Of a stretch of DNA of 64,000 bases, positions 20,543-31,640 are shown one piece after another. The stretch is from Oegoconia quadripuncta (taxonomy: Eukaryota > Arthropoda > Insecta > Lepidoptera > Autostichidae), in contig OX438757.1 of assembly GCA_949316235.1 (NCBI GenBank), positions 12,704,657 through 12,768,656 on the forward strand, written 5' to 3'. Each line of letters begins with the position of its first letter. The stretch's first letter is position 1. Below the pieces are notes generated by a model. It worked only from the letters and a program-made list of their open reading frames with translations, had not been told where the DNA came from and did no database searches. The translations under genes were made by a program, and so were the position numbers.

Positions 20543-21123
20543 CACTGGTCATCAAAAAAGTCCCAAGTCCCAAGACCCACCAAGTAAATCTCTATACAAC
20601 TTCCTACATTTCTGGGTTTAGAAACTAAGGCCCGTTTTAATAAATCAATCTCAATATAAGTCTTGAGGCTGTAAAAACCAAGATGCGTCTTAAGCAGTTG
20701 ACGCTATCTCAAGCTCCGTGCTAATTTATAAACCAATCTTGAGGTCTACTCAGCTGAGATCACTTCTCAAGTATTCGCCTCAGCGGCGAATGAATGATAG
20801 TCTTGAGTTTCGTTTATTATACGCGCACCTCTCAAGTGAGTACTGCTTGAGTATGCACGTGCTTTTCAGGTCTCAAGTTAGGTTTATTAATGAACACGTT
20901 TATTTGAGACCGGTCACAAGACTGTTCTCAATCTTGAGAATGGTTTATTAATACGGGCCTTAGTAACTCGAACTGTACTATACCGATTTGTAAAAAATTG
21001 TAAAGGAAATTTCTCGTATATCATTTTAATTGGTTGGCTGTAGAAATGTGAAAATTTCATTAAAATCAGTATCGGTTCGAGTTACTATTTTACTTAGTGG
21101 GTCGACTTTTTTGATGACCAGTG
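20543..21123. mobile_element. TA-flanked MITE (mariner-type ends), outer element
   Basis: CACTGGTCATCAAAAAAG at 20543 and CTTTTTTGATGACCAGTG ending 21123 are inverted termini of about 20 bp. They are flanked by TA at 20541-20542 and 21124-21125. It encodes nothing recognisable and carries a second MITE inside. Confidence 0.7.
20628..20960. mobile_element. Nested TA-flanked MITE, inner element
   Basis: AGGCCCGTTTTAATAAATC and GGTTTATTAATACGGGCCT are inverted ends flanked by TA (20626-20627, 20961-20962). Repeated CTCAAG / CTTGAG motifs fill the body. It lies wholly inside the element at 20543-21123 and so inserted later. Confidence 0.7.
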
Positions 21124-21340
21124 TATTTTCATAGAATCTACATACTCTGCACTGACGGCATTCGTCGTATGTACAAAATCTCGAAAACAGCGTTTGATAT
21201 ACAATGGTGTATTCAACCGAATTACTCTAAGTTGAAACACTTTAGCTCGAAGCTTCAAAATAAATTCAACCAAACCTATCCGTAACCCTATCGATGTAAT
21301 TAGATGTAAGCATTGAATTAGATTGGAGTAGAGTAACTTT

Positions 21341-21570
21341 TTTTTTTATGCATAACGGGTTAGTACTTGACCTCAGTCACACCTGATGTTAAGTGAAGAT
21401 GAGGCCGAAGGTGGAAACGTACTGACCCGAAACCCCATCTCATTTGGGCGACTGGCTATGTTATCTATGATAACCGGAACACAAAAATGCTATAACATTG
21501 CTGCTTGTCGGCAGATTTAGATAAGATGGTGGTAGCTAGCCAGGCGGACATTCAAAATGCCATACCATCA
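21341..21570 (-). repeat. SINE family A, 5' truncated
   Basis: T-run, TGCATAACGGGTTAG, tail and body to GCGGACATTCAAAATGCC. At its 5' end it gives way to a family D head (AAACACATAACACCCG, 21572-21618). Confidence 0.8.
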
Positions 21571-21619
21571 AACTCCGTGAAACACATAACACCCGTCGTT
21601 TTTTGTCGTGGGTTAAAGC

Positions 21620-23230
21620 GATGATGGCTAATACCTATGCCACGGTGATTGACACTAAGCTCCTTCAATAAAATTAATTTACACTCCGACAACTCGACGT
21701 GGTAATTGCTAATCAATAATATCAGGCGATATTGCCCTCGTAGAGACCTATGTATGAATACCGATGTCGCTGGCGTATTACGTAGAATTAGGCATATGAC
21801 AAAGGGCCTAGGCATACTCTTTATGAGAATTCTGATCTGGTGAAATAGGCATTAGGCAAGCAAACAACGGAATGGCAGTAAGGCGTCTTCCTAGCATGGC
21901 GGTGTTAGGGCTCGGACACAAGGTCCCTTCCGACAGGTTAGTGGTTGATCGAAAAGTTATAGGATACCATAAGAGTACACACGCGGGACTAAATGTCTGA
22001 CAGCGCTTTTAATCGCAATTAGTGTCTAAACTGTTGAATTTGCATTGTGCATGAACCCTTAACAGGAGTTGCCATTGTAATAATGTATATGGGAATATAT
22101 GATACCAGACAGTTTAAATAATATTTATGGTGAGCTATACGTAACATAAATCAATGTAAAAATTCGCTGAAGAAGTAGATGGATCTATGTAGGAGGTGCC
22201 TTTCCAACATTATTCCGATAGAGAGACACATGTCTACTTGCTTTCGCATATTTGTTTTATGTATTGAAGTTACCTACTTTTTGTAATAATTAATAACGCG
22301 GCGGGTCAGGGACCTCATACGCACTACACACACACCTTTACAGGTTTTCGTGGGTGTTTTATAGTGAAGATTGTGAAAATAATGTTTGTATGGATACATA
22401 AACTAAAAAAAAGCGCGCCTCATTACGTAATGCACTGCTCAACAGTCTCATACACACTGATACAAAATTTTCCTTCGTTCTAAAAAAAACGCTTGACTTG
22501 AATTATGTTGAAAATTTATATTTTTTGAACGTGCGACCATGGGTAATAACGTCTTAAGAATAATTTACATATCAGACATGCTGCAAATGTATGCAATTTT
22601 CGCTAATTATATACTGGAAATCTATGGCCAGGTCTCCCCATATTCGTTCACCAGTGAAAGCCGCCACATCGTTGACCATTGCTCACCCAATATGGGTAAT
22701 TACCCCCACGTAGGGTAATAACACACAAATGTCATACTATTTAGCTATCTATTTCAAAATATTATCAAAATAAAAGACAGCTGTTACACATATCCGAGTA
22801 GGTACACAATATTCTATTCCAAAGAGACATCGTGAGTCAGTGTAAGACAATAAAGTCACAATTGTTGTCAAAATTTCATAATTTCAGCAAATTGCAAAAA
22901 AAAAATATAATTTATATTTGATGTAGGTTTCTATCACTCAATATTTTACATACAATTCTTTATATCTATATTGTTCTCATATTATCATTTACACTAGTCC
23001 AACATTATTTTTTTTTATTTATGTTGCACTTGTATCTATGATTCTCCTCAGATAATAGCTGAAAATCAGTGTTTTGTTCTTTGGACAATCTCACACACTG
23101 AGCTGTGACCCATTTGTCCTACTGCAGCACACATATACTTTAGCTGTTCTGTACCTAGTACTTACCTTTTAAGTTCTTTTTAAGAAATACTCTTTAAACT
23201 TTATGTATGTGTGTGATTGGAGTAACAAAT
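21620..23230. other. No gene recognised
   Basis: AT-rich sequence. A GC-richer patch at 21850-22010 (GGCAGTAAGGCGTCTTCC, GTTAGGGCTCGGACAC) may be a LINE scrap. TTCCTCAGATAATAGCTG at 23040-23060 looks repeat-like. Neither can be classified from sequence alone. Confidence 0.3.
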
Positions 23231-23249
23231 AAACTATTTATCTATCTAT

Positions 23250-23640
23250 CTTTTTCTTTTTTTATGGTTAACAGGATACGCGTTTGACCACAATCTCACC
23301 TGATGGGAAGTGAAGATGTGGCCGAAGATGGCACGCCATCTCAGTAGATGCCTATTCAACCTGCTCTTGAAGATCCCAACGTTGTAGGATTCAGGAAAGA
23401 CTGACGCCGGAAGGGAGTTCCATGCCTTTGCTGTTCGCATTATGAATGAAGAGTCGAACCGCTTAGTGCGAATGTTCGGTATCTTAACTACATACCTACG
23501 GGTGGAATCCCTCCCCACGCCTAGTAGTCCGAAGATGAAATGGCGATGGTGGAATAAGATTGTGTAATTCCAACGCACATATCTAATATCACAATATATA
23601 ATATATAATATAGAAATAATACAGAAAGTACCCGAATATG
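23250..23640 (-). pseudogene. CR1/Jockey-like LINE, reverse transcriptase C-terminus
   Basis: Minus-strand open frame ending in the LINE tail. Landmarks are IPNIRTKRFDSSFIMRTA, AWNSLPASVFPESYNVG and IFKSRLNRHLL, the conserved end of CR1/Jockey-type reverse transcriptases. The 3' terminus reads CATCAGGTGAGATTGTGG, AACCATAAAAAAAG. The 5' part of the element is missing, as is typical of truncated insertions. Confidence 0.75.
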
Positions 23641-24102
23641 AAGCAAACATAAACTTGCAATACTGTGGGTCCGACTATTATAACAGTGAATGAATCGCTG
23701 TCCCGTCATTCAGTGCTTTCTTATTGTTCCGTTTTACACTGTGTTCGATACAATGAAAATCGCACAAACGACTTTCGCACACAAGTAGGGTCCCTATGCA
23801 ATACCTACTTATACAGACGTTTTCTGTTACTTGGGCGTTATTAGCCAAAGTTGCGATAAACATGTTACGTTAAAAGTTTATGTCGGGATACATGACTTTT
23901 AAAATACACCCTTGGGGCACATTATGAATACCTATCGTGAATGTTTCATCTTTGTCAGAAACATGATGTTTATCCCAAAGGCTTAGTGAGTCTACTGTTT
24001 TTAGATCGTTTATCCCATCTCTTGGTGGTGAAGTTGAGCCGGAAGATTACAGAAAAAAGGTTTCACAACCCTGAAGGTACTTAATTATCAATATTATTAT
24101 TC

Positions 24103-24416
24103 GACGACCTGTTTGGTGTAGTGGCACAGATTACTAATAAGTTAAGTTAGAAACTCTGCTATTATACCAAATGGTCGCCGGTTCGAATTCCGCTAGGGGC
24201 ATATGTTTATACGATGAATGCAGACATGTGATCCTGAGTTCATGTCCACAGAATCATCCACAGATGCTTTTCATTTTATACATGTATTTATTTACAAAAA
24301 AATAAATAGGTATTTGTGTAGTTTATCAACCATCTGGTATCCATAACACAAGCCTAGATGCTTACTGTGGACCTAGATGGCGCTGTGTGTTTGTGCAAAG
24401 ACATTTATTATTATTA
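24103..24416 (+). repeat. SINE family B, subfamily B1
   Basis: Head GACGACCTGTTTGGTGTAG, B box GGTTCGAATTCC (one change from consensus), GATGAATGCAGACATGTG, CCATCTGGTATCCATAAC, ending ATTTATTATTATTATT. Confidence 0.75.
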
Positions 24417-24529
24417 TTATTAATAAAACCGATTGTGTAAAACAATGATCCCCTACCCCGGAGCGTCTAAAATAATCTATTTTGTAAGGATGAAAATGAA
24501 AAATATTTATGTCTTTAACTTAAATATTA

Positions 24530-24955
24530 TGATCTCAGCCCGTAAACATCCGATATAGGTCTTTCCTCTTATAATGAGGGAGTATGGGCCATAGTCCGCC
24601 ACGTTGACCTATGCGGATTGGGGACTTTACATGTCTGAAATTTTTTATTTCTCAGGCCTGCAGGTTTTCCTGTGTGGGTTGTCTGGAAGAGATCGCTTTT
24701 AGTAATAAGACCGCCTAATTGTGTTCTATTGTTATCATCAAAACTTATTGTAAATTATTTTGCGCAATAAAGAGTATTTGTATTGTATTGTATTGCTTTC
24801 CTGATTTCCAGTTTAAGAGCAGTCGGATAAATGCACATAAGTGTATAAATTAAATTTAAAAACTCATTTGTACATGGCCTGTCTGGGAATCGAACCCGGA
24901 CCTCCCAAATTGGGAGACCGCGTCATAACCGCTGAGCCACCGATGCTCCCGACAC
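24530..24955 (-). repeat. SINE family C, split by a family F LINE end
   Basis: Minus strand. The head at 24955 (GGTGGCTCAGCGGTTATG), B box GGTTCGATTCCC and body are in 24797-24955. The tail (CAGCCCGTAAACATCC reversed, GGCCATAGTCC) is in 24530-24665. Between them, 24668-24796 is a plus-strand family F LINE end (CTGGAAGAGATCGCTTTTAG, CAATAAAG, TATTGTATTGTATTG). Confidence 0.7.
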
Positions 24956-25039
24956 TAACTTAATTATCATTTAATTAATTAGTTTTTTAATTTAATAAAA
25001 AATTTTAACATTAATAAAAAAATAATAATAATAATTAAA

Positions 25040-25345
25040 TACCATCCAAATACAATAAACAACTGTGTTAAAAGCTTCATCAAACATATGGCTATGAACG
25101 TATCCCCTCATTTCGTTTCTAATCTCATCTTCACCTCACCTCCTCACCTCATCTTCACTTAACATCAGGTGTGATTGAGGTCAAGTACCAACCTGTTGTG
25201 CATAAAAAAAAACTAAAAATCCGCACTCAGATCGGACCACGCATTAATTAGATTATACATTAATACGTCCAGACTCCAGACAAAGACTGGACACACACAT
25301 ACACAACACCGTCAAACACACCCGTGGTTTCTCGTCGGGGATCAA
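25040..25345 (-). repeat. Family D copy with a SINE A tail inside
   Basis: CATCCAAATACAATAAAC, TATCCCCTCATTTCG, CGGACCACGCATTAATTAG and ACAAAGACTGGACACAC are reversed family D. At 25140-25212 a plus-strand SINE A tail alone (CATCTTCACTTAACATC to GCATAAAAAAAA) interrupts it. Confidence 0.6.
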
Positions 25346-25874
25346 CAAATATGATACATAAATTTTTTGTTATACTTATTGTAAGGCTATTCGAGAATTA
25401 TTCGTACATTTCTACCAATCAATGACTATCTACCTGCATAATAATAAACATAAATGTTGCCACAAAAAGTAGGAATATGCCTACCAACACAACCGGATAT
25501 CCCGTACTATCCCAATAAATTTTCTGCGAGAACCCTTAATTAGAACAACAAATATTGGCCGGACGTTTTATTACGTCCAATAAAAAAGGGAAGCTACATG
25601 TAATGATGGTAGGACGGACATGGGGTGGTGGGACCAACTCATTACGGGCAAAAGTCGTTCCCGGCGGCCTTCGTTACGGGCGTAGGCCTACCTCAGGGAC
25701 GTAGGAAAACAAGAATAATTGATTAGGCGGGTGTACACGTGTAAACTTCGGTGCTTGATATTTAAGAGTATCCATGACTAGAACATTTCCATATAAACTT
25801 TGTTCTATAAAACAAGACCGTCAATTTGAAATTTTGTACATAAGATACACCGTAGGACTAGCAGACACACACAC

Positions 25875-26230
25875 AGATCATCATCATCAGCCGAAAGACG
25901 TCCACTGCTGGACAAAGGCCTCCCCCAAAGATCGGTGCTGCGCTGCCCGAATCCAGCGGCAGCTGCCATCTTTACTAAAACGCCGGTCCACCTCGTGGGG
26001 GCCTGCCCACGTTGCGTCTTCCGATGCGTGATCGCCACTCGAGAACCTTTCCGCCCCAACGGCCGTCGGTCCTACGAGCAATGTGCCCCGCCCACTGCCT
26101 CTTAAGTTTGCAAATGCTTCGGGCTATATCGGTCACCTTGGTTCTCCTGCTGATCTCCTCATTTCTGTTTCGTTCCCGCAGGGAGACACCGAGCCTAGCT
26201 CTCTCCATTGCCCTTTGGGTGACACACACA
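25875..26230 (-). pseudogene. RTE-like LINE, C-terminal coding end and 3' tail
   Basis: Minus-strand residues TQRAMERARLGVSLRERN, RRTKVTDIARSICKLKRQ, WAGHIARRTDGRWGGKV and GRRNVGRPPRG are the conserved C-terminus of the insect endonuclease-reverse transcriptase family. One frameshift occurs near RPPRG. The 3' end reads GGCCTTTGTCCAGCAGTGG, GGCTGATGATGATG. Confidence 0.8.
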
Positions 26231-26256
26231 GATAGCAGTTCTATTTATTATGTTAA

Positions 26257-26457
26257 CACGTTCACGGACACTGAACCAGACACAATAGATGTTTTATTGT
26301 TATTACATTATAATTACGCTTATATAGCACAGACCAACTGGCTTATAATTATAAGGCCGCCTAATTGTACTGTGTTTTGTAAAATGTATATTCTCTTTTT
26401 GTGTAATAAAATGTATTTGTATTGTACGTCTATAGGCGTTCAGTGTCCGCGAAAGTG
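26257..26457. mobile_element. TTAA-flanked MITE carrying a LINE end
   Basis: TTAA at 26253-26256 and 26458-26461. Ends are CACGTTCACGGACACTG and CAGTGTCCGCGAAAGTG. The core ACACAATAGATGTTTTATTG matches the 80-bp copies at 32314 and 34817. About 120 bp of family F LINE end (TAAGGCCGCCTAATTG, AATAAAATG) has inserted inside it. Confidence 0.65.
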
Positions 26458-26643
26458 TTAAAATAAGTATATTAATATTTGTATTTATAAAGCTAAAACC
26501 ATATCTTATGGAAGAGCGAGACTTCCTGTTATAGGAATATTATACTTGTAAGGAAAGTCTTTTTTGTCATTTGTTAAGAAATGAGAAATAAATAAAGAAA
26601 AGACAGATTAAGAGTTCAATGACGACTTGATTGATTAAGATGT

Positions 26644-26911
26644 TGCGGGGTACATGTTTAAGTACTAGGTTTGGTTGGTGGAAGGACATTTTAAATGTCC
26701 GCCTGGCTAGCTACTACCATCTTATCTAAATCTGCCGCCAAGCAGCAATGTTAATAGCATTGTTGTGTTCCGGTTGTCGGAGATAAGATAGCCAGTTCCC
26801 CAAATATGTTGGGGTTTCCGGGTCAGCACGCTTCTACCTTCGACCTTATCTTCACTTAACATCAGGTATGATTGAGGTCAAGTACCAACCCGTTATGCAT
26901 AAAAAAAAAGA
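26644..26911 (+). repeat. SINE family A, 5' truncated
   Basis: Starts at GCGGGGTACATG, just past the B box, and runs to GTTATGCATAAAAAAAAAG. Confidence 0.85.
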
Positions 26912-26994
26912 AAGATTTATTTTTAAATAAAAAGTGTCACTGGGTGCATTCGAAAAGGTTGAAACCTAATTATATTTAATACTTCAGTAACTTT

Positions 26995-27245
26995 CATCAT
27001 AATCATATCAGCTACATGACGTGCACTGCTGAACATAGGCTTCCCCTATAGATATCCAGAGCGACCGGTTGGAAGCGACCTGCATCCAGCGACTTCCCAA
27101 GACCTTCATCAGGTCGGACATCCTACGCTGCGTTTGCCGGTGCTTGATCTCCACTCGAGAACTTAATCGGCCATCAGTTATTCGAGTTATGTGCCCTGCC
27201 CACTGCCACTCTACAATATAAATTCGGATATCCGGCCGGTATATT
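26995..27245 (-). pseudogene. RTE-like LINE 3' fragment
   Basis: GTGCACTGCTGAACATAGG, GACTTCCCAAGACCTTC, CATCAGTTATTCGAG and ATGTGCCCTGCCCACTGCC parallel, in reverse, the RTE C-terminal region at 25875-26230. No intact frame remains. Confidence 0.55.
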
Positions 27246-27412
27246 ACGGCGACCTATACAAAACCGCCACAACTTCAGAGTGTTCAAGCGCTTCTGCCAT
27301 ACCTATACTATTGGCACTTTAACCTACGGTAGCCCTCTGCTACCACACCATGGTGTATTAAATTAGGGAGTCGAGCTTCACTTGACTAAATTAAGATATA
27401 ATTAAGAGCAAT

Positions 27413-27834
27413 CTTATGAAACGCGTGCCTCATAAGAATGCTCAAGGTTAAGGTAACGTAACGACCTAAGCGGCTAACCCTATCTCCCCCATACACTCCC
27501 ATTTGCTGGGGGGGGAGGTGGAACTTTCTTTCTTTCCTATTTTTCACCCTTAAATTCTTTCTTTAATTAGTCTGGGGTCCAAGGTAGCAATAGAGTCACG
27601 TAGTGCACCGTCTACCTTCAGTAGGCGCCGTGCAGAGTACCACTGTTGATCCTGGCTTACAGGAGTTACAGTGGGAAGAGAGCGGAGATGGTATTTGCCC
27701 ACTGCCACTTCAACTTACTAATCCGCTGGGCTATCTCGGTGACTTTCGTTCGACGTAGTGAAACTCCGAGCATAGCTCGTTACGTTACCTTAACCTTAAG
27801 CATACTTATGAGGCACGCGTTTCAGTGTCATAAG
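27413..27834. mobile_element. Inverted-repeat element carrying RTE and family K pieces
   Basis: Left arm CTTATGAAACGCGTGCCTC ... GGTTAAGGTAACGTAACG (27413-27463) pairs with the right arm CGTTACGTTACCTTAACC ... GAGGCACGCGTTTCAG (27778-27834) over about 50 bp. The interior holds family K reversed (27545-27680) and an RTE C-terminal scrap (GCCCACTGCCACTTCAAC, TCGGTGACTTTCGTTCG). Confidence 0.55.
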
Positions 27835-28119
27835 TCATCCATCACACATTGATTAAAGGTTTTCGTCTTCAAGCACTGGGGTTTTGAGGCTCATACCTCA
27901 TACTCATTTATATTAATAACTTATCCCGTTCATGGACAATTTACGTTCCAAATGTGCTGTACTTAAGTTGAAACTCTTAAGTTAGCAGACCGTCTCAAAC
28001 TCGACTCCCCCAATTTGAATTTCGTCGCATATAGTTTCCTATTTTATATTCATAGGACGCCAATTCAGTAAGTAGTTTAAGAACTTATCTTCATCAAAAT
28101 ATTACTAAATATTCGTTTT

Positions 28120-28390
28120 TACCCAACCCAAGGATGGAGGGTAATGTTTTTCGAGTGTAAGTATGTAGATTTCTATGTTACCGCCTGTAGTCTAGCGGCT
28201 TGACCGATTACGAAGTGCATGGTGACGCTAACGACACAGACTAATCTAAATTCGCCTTGATCCCGAGTGTCATACGATACATTTTATGGTGAAAAATCTA
28301 ACATGGCGCCAGCGAATTACAAAATATTTTTTGGTTTTTAAACTCATATTGTTATTAAAACTATCATGGTAACATGATACGCTTTCCATA
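28120..28390 (+). repeat. LINE-like 3' end, family J
   Basis: GGATGGAGGGTAATGTTTTTC, then GATTTCTATGTTACC, GGCTTGACCGATTACG and AAAAATCTAACATGGCG. Family J recurs at 34930-35070 (+) and 46945-47140 (-). Confidence 0.5.
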
Positions 28391-28457
28391 AGCGTCGCTG
28401 TTTTGATGCATTATTCTATGTAATAGGGCCTAAAAGTTCTCTTAACGTTTGATATTT

Positions 28458-28790
28458 ACCGCCTCCGTGGCTCAATGTAAACAACATTGGGTTTACGATT
28501 TGGAGGTCGCGGGTTCGATCCCCAGCGGGGTTAATGTTTAAGTACTCGATTTGGTTGGTGGTAGGGCATTTTAAATGGTCGCCTAGCTAGCTACCACCAT
28601 CTTATCTAAATCTGCCGCCAAGCAGCAATGTTAATAAGCATTGTTGTGTTCCGGTTGTCAGAGATAAGATAGCCAGTCCCCCAAATGTGTTGGGGTTTCC
28701 GGGTCAGTACGCTTCCACCTTCAACCTCATCTTCACTTAACATCAGGTGTGATTGAGATCAAGTACAAACCCGTTGTGCATAAAAAAAAG
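28458..28790 (+). repeat. SINE family A, full-length reference copy
   Basis: Complete copy. Head ACCGCCTCCGTGGCTCAATG holds the Pol III A box, and GGTTCGATCCC at 28512-28522 is the B box. The body is GGTTTGGTTGGTGGTAGG, CTACCACCATCTTATC, CTGCCGCCAAGCAGC and TTGTGTTCCGGTTGTCAG. The tail CATCTTCACTTAACATC, GTGTGATTGAG ends in poly(A) at 28782-28789. It encodes no protein and depends on a LINE for mobility. Confidence 0.9.
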
Positions 28791-28969
28791 TATTACCTGA
28801 CATAAGATAAATTGATGCATTAATGCTTGAGCTCACTTACAAGTTATTAAAGAACATACGTAACATTTTCAATTACATTATTAATTACATTAATAGAACT
28901 TTACGAGAGTATTTTAATATAGTAGTTATTTTTAAGTTTCCGTTAAGGCAAAAAGAAACTTTTTAGGTT

Positions 28970-29015
28970 TAGGTATGAGGGAGGCCTTTGCCCAGCAGTG
29001 GGACACTATGGGCTC
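28970..29015 (+). repeat. RTE-like LINE tail
   Basis: GGGAGGCCTTTGCCCAGC, AGTGGGACACTATGGGC, then an AATAATAATAA tail; only the last bases of the element are present. Confidence 0.5.
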
Positions 29016-29103
29016 TTAACAACAATAATAATAAACTTATTTGTAGTTCATAGACGACCATGACCTATGTCAATGTATGGGGACAACAGTTTTCCATCGG
29101 CAA

Positions 29104-29285
29104 AATTATCTTGGCCGTGTTTTATGCACCAGGTTACTTGACCTCACACCTGATGTGATGTGTGCAATCCCCAACTTATTTGGGTGACCGGCTATCAATT
29201 GTTAACATTGCTGCTTGGTGGCAAACTTAAGGTAGATTGTAGATGCCCAGGCGGACATATAAAAATACTCTACCAACCTATTTCA
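29104..29285 (-). repeat. SINE family A, degraded
   Basis: TACTTGACCTCACACCTG, TTAACATTGCTGCTTGG and CCAGGCGGACATATAAAA are recognisable family A blocks with several internal losses. Confidence 0.6.
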
Positions 29286-29299
29286 AAACTTTCAGAGAC

Positions 29300-29600
29300 A
29301 CGTCATCAGATAACATAGAAGTTGTATTGTTATATGGGTGGGTAATATCCTTGAACAAATTAAAAACTTCAAGAGAGTTTTAGAGCAGGGTTTGCGATAT
29401 TATATTCAGTTATTGAGGTAATGTCCTGTATGATATAACTTAAATTGCGACGCCAGTGCGACGGGTGGTAGGGTTTCACCCTGGGATGTCGACTGATATC
29501 GGAAAGGAGTTGGGCGCCGTAAGAGATGAGACAGGGCCGCTCAGATCCGCACCTATGGGTCCAACAGGCTTGCACTGCACAGGTGATGACGGTGAATAAA
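29300..29600 (-). repeat. Possible LINE fragment
   Basis: GC-richer block (CGACGCCAGTGCGACGGG, GTTTCACCCTGGGATGTCG, AGACAGGGCCGCTCAG) resembling a lepidopteran repeat I have met before but cannot name. A 68-codon minus-strand frame through it is probably incidental. Confidence 0.3.
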
Positions 29601-29825
29601 CGTTAATGAATAGTGGTAGTTAGTTTCTTATTAAACACTCGCACCGGTTATTATTATATTAGGTAAAAACAGGCTTATAAAAGAGGAGAAAAGATGGAAA
29701 TATAGTCAAGCAAAAAAAACTTCAACTGAAGCGCTTGTTGCTTGCGGACAGAGACTGGACGACATACATACACACATAACGCCAACTAACACATAACACC
29801 CGTGGTTTTTCGTCGTTGGTTTAAA

Positions 29826-30030
29826 ACAGTGCACAATACTACAACTCGACTCCAAAAACCACGTCTTATGTTCGTGATTTCCTTCCCATTTGTTTCTTTC
29901 CTCATATGTTTTCTTCCTTGATCACCATATTTAACACACATATGTTCTAATAAACTATGTCCATAGCTGGGGGGCCTGGTGATCAATAATTCTGGTACTT
30001 CCTGTTCAGGCACCGGTAATGTGTTCTATG
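29826..30030 (-). CDS. Possible exon, unidentified
   Basis: The minus-strand frame is open from an AG at about 30031 (GTGACACATAG) to a family D head at 29825. It contains PEQEVPELLITRPPSYG, SLLEHMCVKYGDQGRK and ITNIRRGFWSR. The composition looks protein-like, but the acceptor is weak and the downstream end runs into repeat, so it may be a decayed exon or chance. Confidence 0.22.
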
Positions 30031-30039
30031 TGTCACCTG

Positions 30040-30930
30040 GCCCTAAAGTCACTTTGTAAAGCATCATTTGCGGTGAGAAAAATAAAACATATTTAATTTA
30101 ATTAATATATTCAGCTTTTTGTACAGATTTATTCTCCAGTGATAGAAACTTCATGCGTACTATAGACCTACTTAAATCAACGATGCACTATTCTTAAAGG
30201 TTTCTCTTGCTTTCTTGTAGATCATTCAATTTTTATATTGACCGACAGACATCTTGTGATCATTAGGAGTACGGTCCTTCCCGAGGTTGTTTATCTTTTG
30301 TAATGGAATCAAAGTATCTTAGTAATAGGGTGACCATTATCTAGAGACTCTGGTCAACCGATCCCAAGACTTTGGTCGTAGGGCTAAGTCGTGGAAAGAA
30401 CAAGTAACCCTTTGAACGCCACGTCATGTTACAAAAGTGATACAACCTCACGCCACTATACATGACATTAGAATAATTTTAGTGATGAAAATGTGAGACA
30501 TCAATACTTTAAATTTAAAGTATCGTAAAATTAAAATAAGTGTTTAAATTTTAGGATAAAGTAACGTCAATTTTGGTATAAAATAATCATAAGTAAGTTT
30601 ATTACCGCTTAAAACTCGAGAAATTACTTGTCGTGATATCCCGATTTGGCGTACAAGGCACGATTTCCCGTTGTCGGCTATAGCCGTCTTTGGCGTACAT
30701 GTACAAAACACGCCATACACCACGGACACGCACAAACGTAGACAAATTTGGTATACTATGGTATACACAATTAGCAACCAGACCAAGAAATCAAACCTGG
30801 TGACTTGAAACACAGGTAACCTCTAGTTAAGGCACCACACTCACATTTTTTTCTGCATCTCAAATTCTAAATTTAATTATAGATTCATTGAGTCAAATAA
30901 ACGTTTTTATTATTATTATTTCTCTATACT
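30040..30930. other. No gene recognised
   Basis: AT-rich sequence. A minus-strand frame at 30544-30813 contains a helix-turn-helix-looking stretch but has an implausibly hydrophobic start and no splice or start context. Confidence 0.3.
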
Positions 30931-30937
30931 ATAGAAT

Positions 30938-31300
30938 ACTAGCTTCCCGTAAACGGCCTCGTGTGCGTTGATAAACTTTATTGCGGATATGTTTCATTTG
31001 TTTATCCCGCGGGAACTACTCACTTTATCGAGATAAAAAATATCCTATGTCTCAATCCAGGGTATGTTCTACCTATACACTAAATGTCATTCAAATCCGT
31101 TTATCCGTTACGCCGTGATTGAGCAACAAACAAACATAAAAAAAAACGATAAATAACAAATCCGAAAAGATGAAATCAACAAATCCGAAAGTATATTTTG
31201 TGCCTGTTGGTTTTTTTTTCCTAAAAATGTATGTTCATTCGTTACCCCGTGATTGAACAAGCAAACATCCAAACTTTCGCATTTATAATATTAGTTAGAT
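30938..31300 (+). repeat. Family Z LINE-like 3' end with an internal block
   Basis: ACTAGCTTCCCGTAAACG, TTTATCCCGCGGGAACTAC, GGTATGTTCTACCTATAC, then after an extra block (31135-31220) ACATCCAAACTTTCGC and TATAATATTAG. The extra block is shared with 37287-37376. Confidence 0.55.
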
Positions 31301-31479
31301 ACATAGAGAAACAATTATTTGTCATGGTCACCCCAGCATTGCTGAAATCCCGTCTTCTTTTTGCTCGAACTCGTTAGAGGAAATTGTTGTTTGCTTGAGC
31401 TGAATTGAAATTACCTTTGTGTAACTTCTCACAGTGAGTAATCTTGAATGTTTTAGTTAAATGCTTTGTTTGTACTCGT

Positions 31480-31640
31480 ATTCTGACGTGTGGTTTCGGC
31501 ACATAAAAAGAATAGAACCAATCCGTCTCTTCCCGTGGGTGTCGTAAAAAGTGACTAAAGGACTTTGCACCAAAACCACACATAGACGCTTCGCGGTGAT
31601 GGGCTCACCCCCTGTCATGTGCGCTTTCTGTATATTCCGA
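31480..31640 (+). repeat. Interspersed repeat family E
   Basis: GTGGTTTCGGCACATAAAAAG, CCGTCTCTTCCCGTGGG, TGTCGTAAAAAGTGAC and TCACCCCCTGTCATGTG. Confidence 0.5.

Noticed and set aside
24847..24955. Cloverleaf-like segment resembling a tRNA on the minus strand
   Set aside because: It is the head of a SINE family C copy, matching 40555-40630, with extended body downstream.
25774..26461. Plus-strand ORFs of 85 and 149 codons
   Set aside because: They overlap the antisense of an RTE reverse-transcriptase C-terminus and a TTAA MITE; the minus strand explains the sequence.
30544..30813. 90-codon minus-strand ORF with a helix-turn-helix-looking stretch
   Set aside because: No ATG/splice context, implausible hydrophobic N-terminus, and no inverted repeats indicating a transposase gene.
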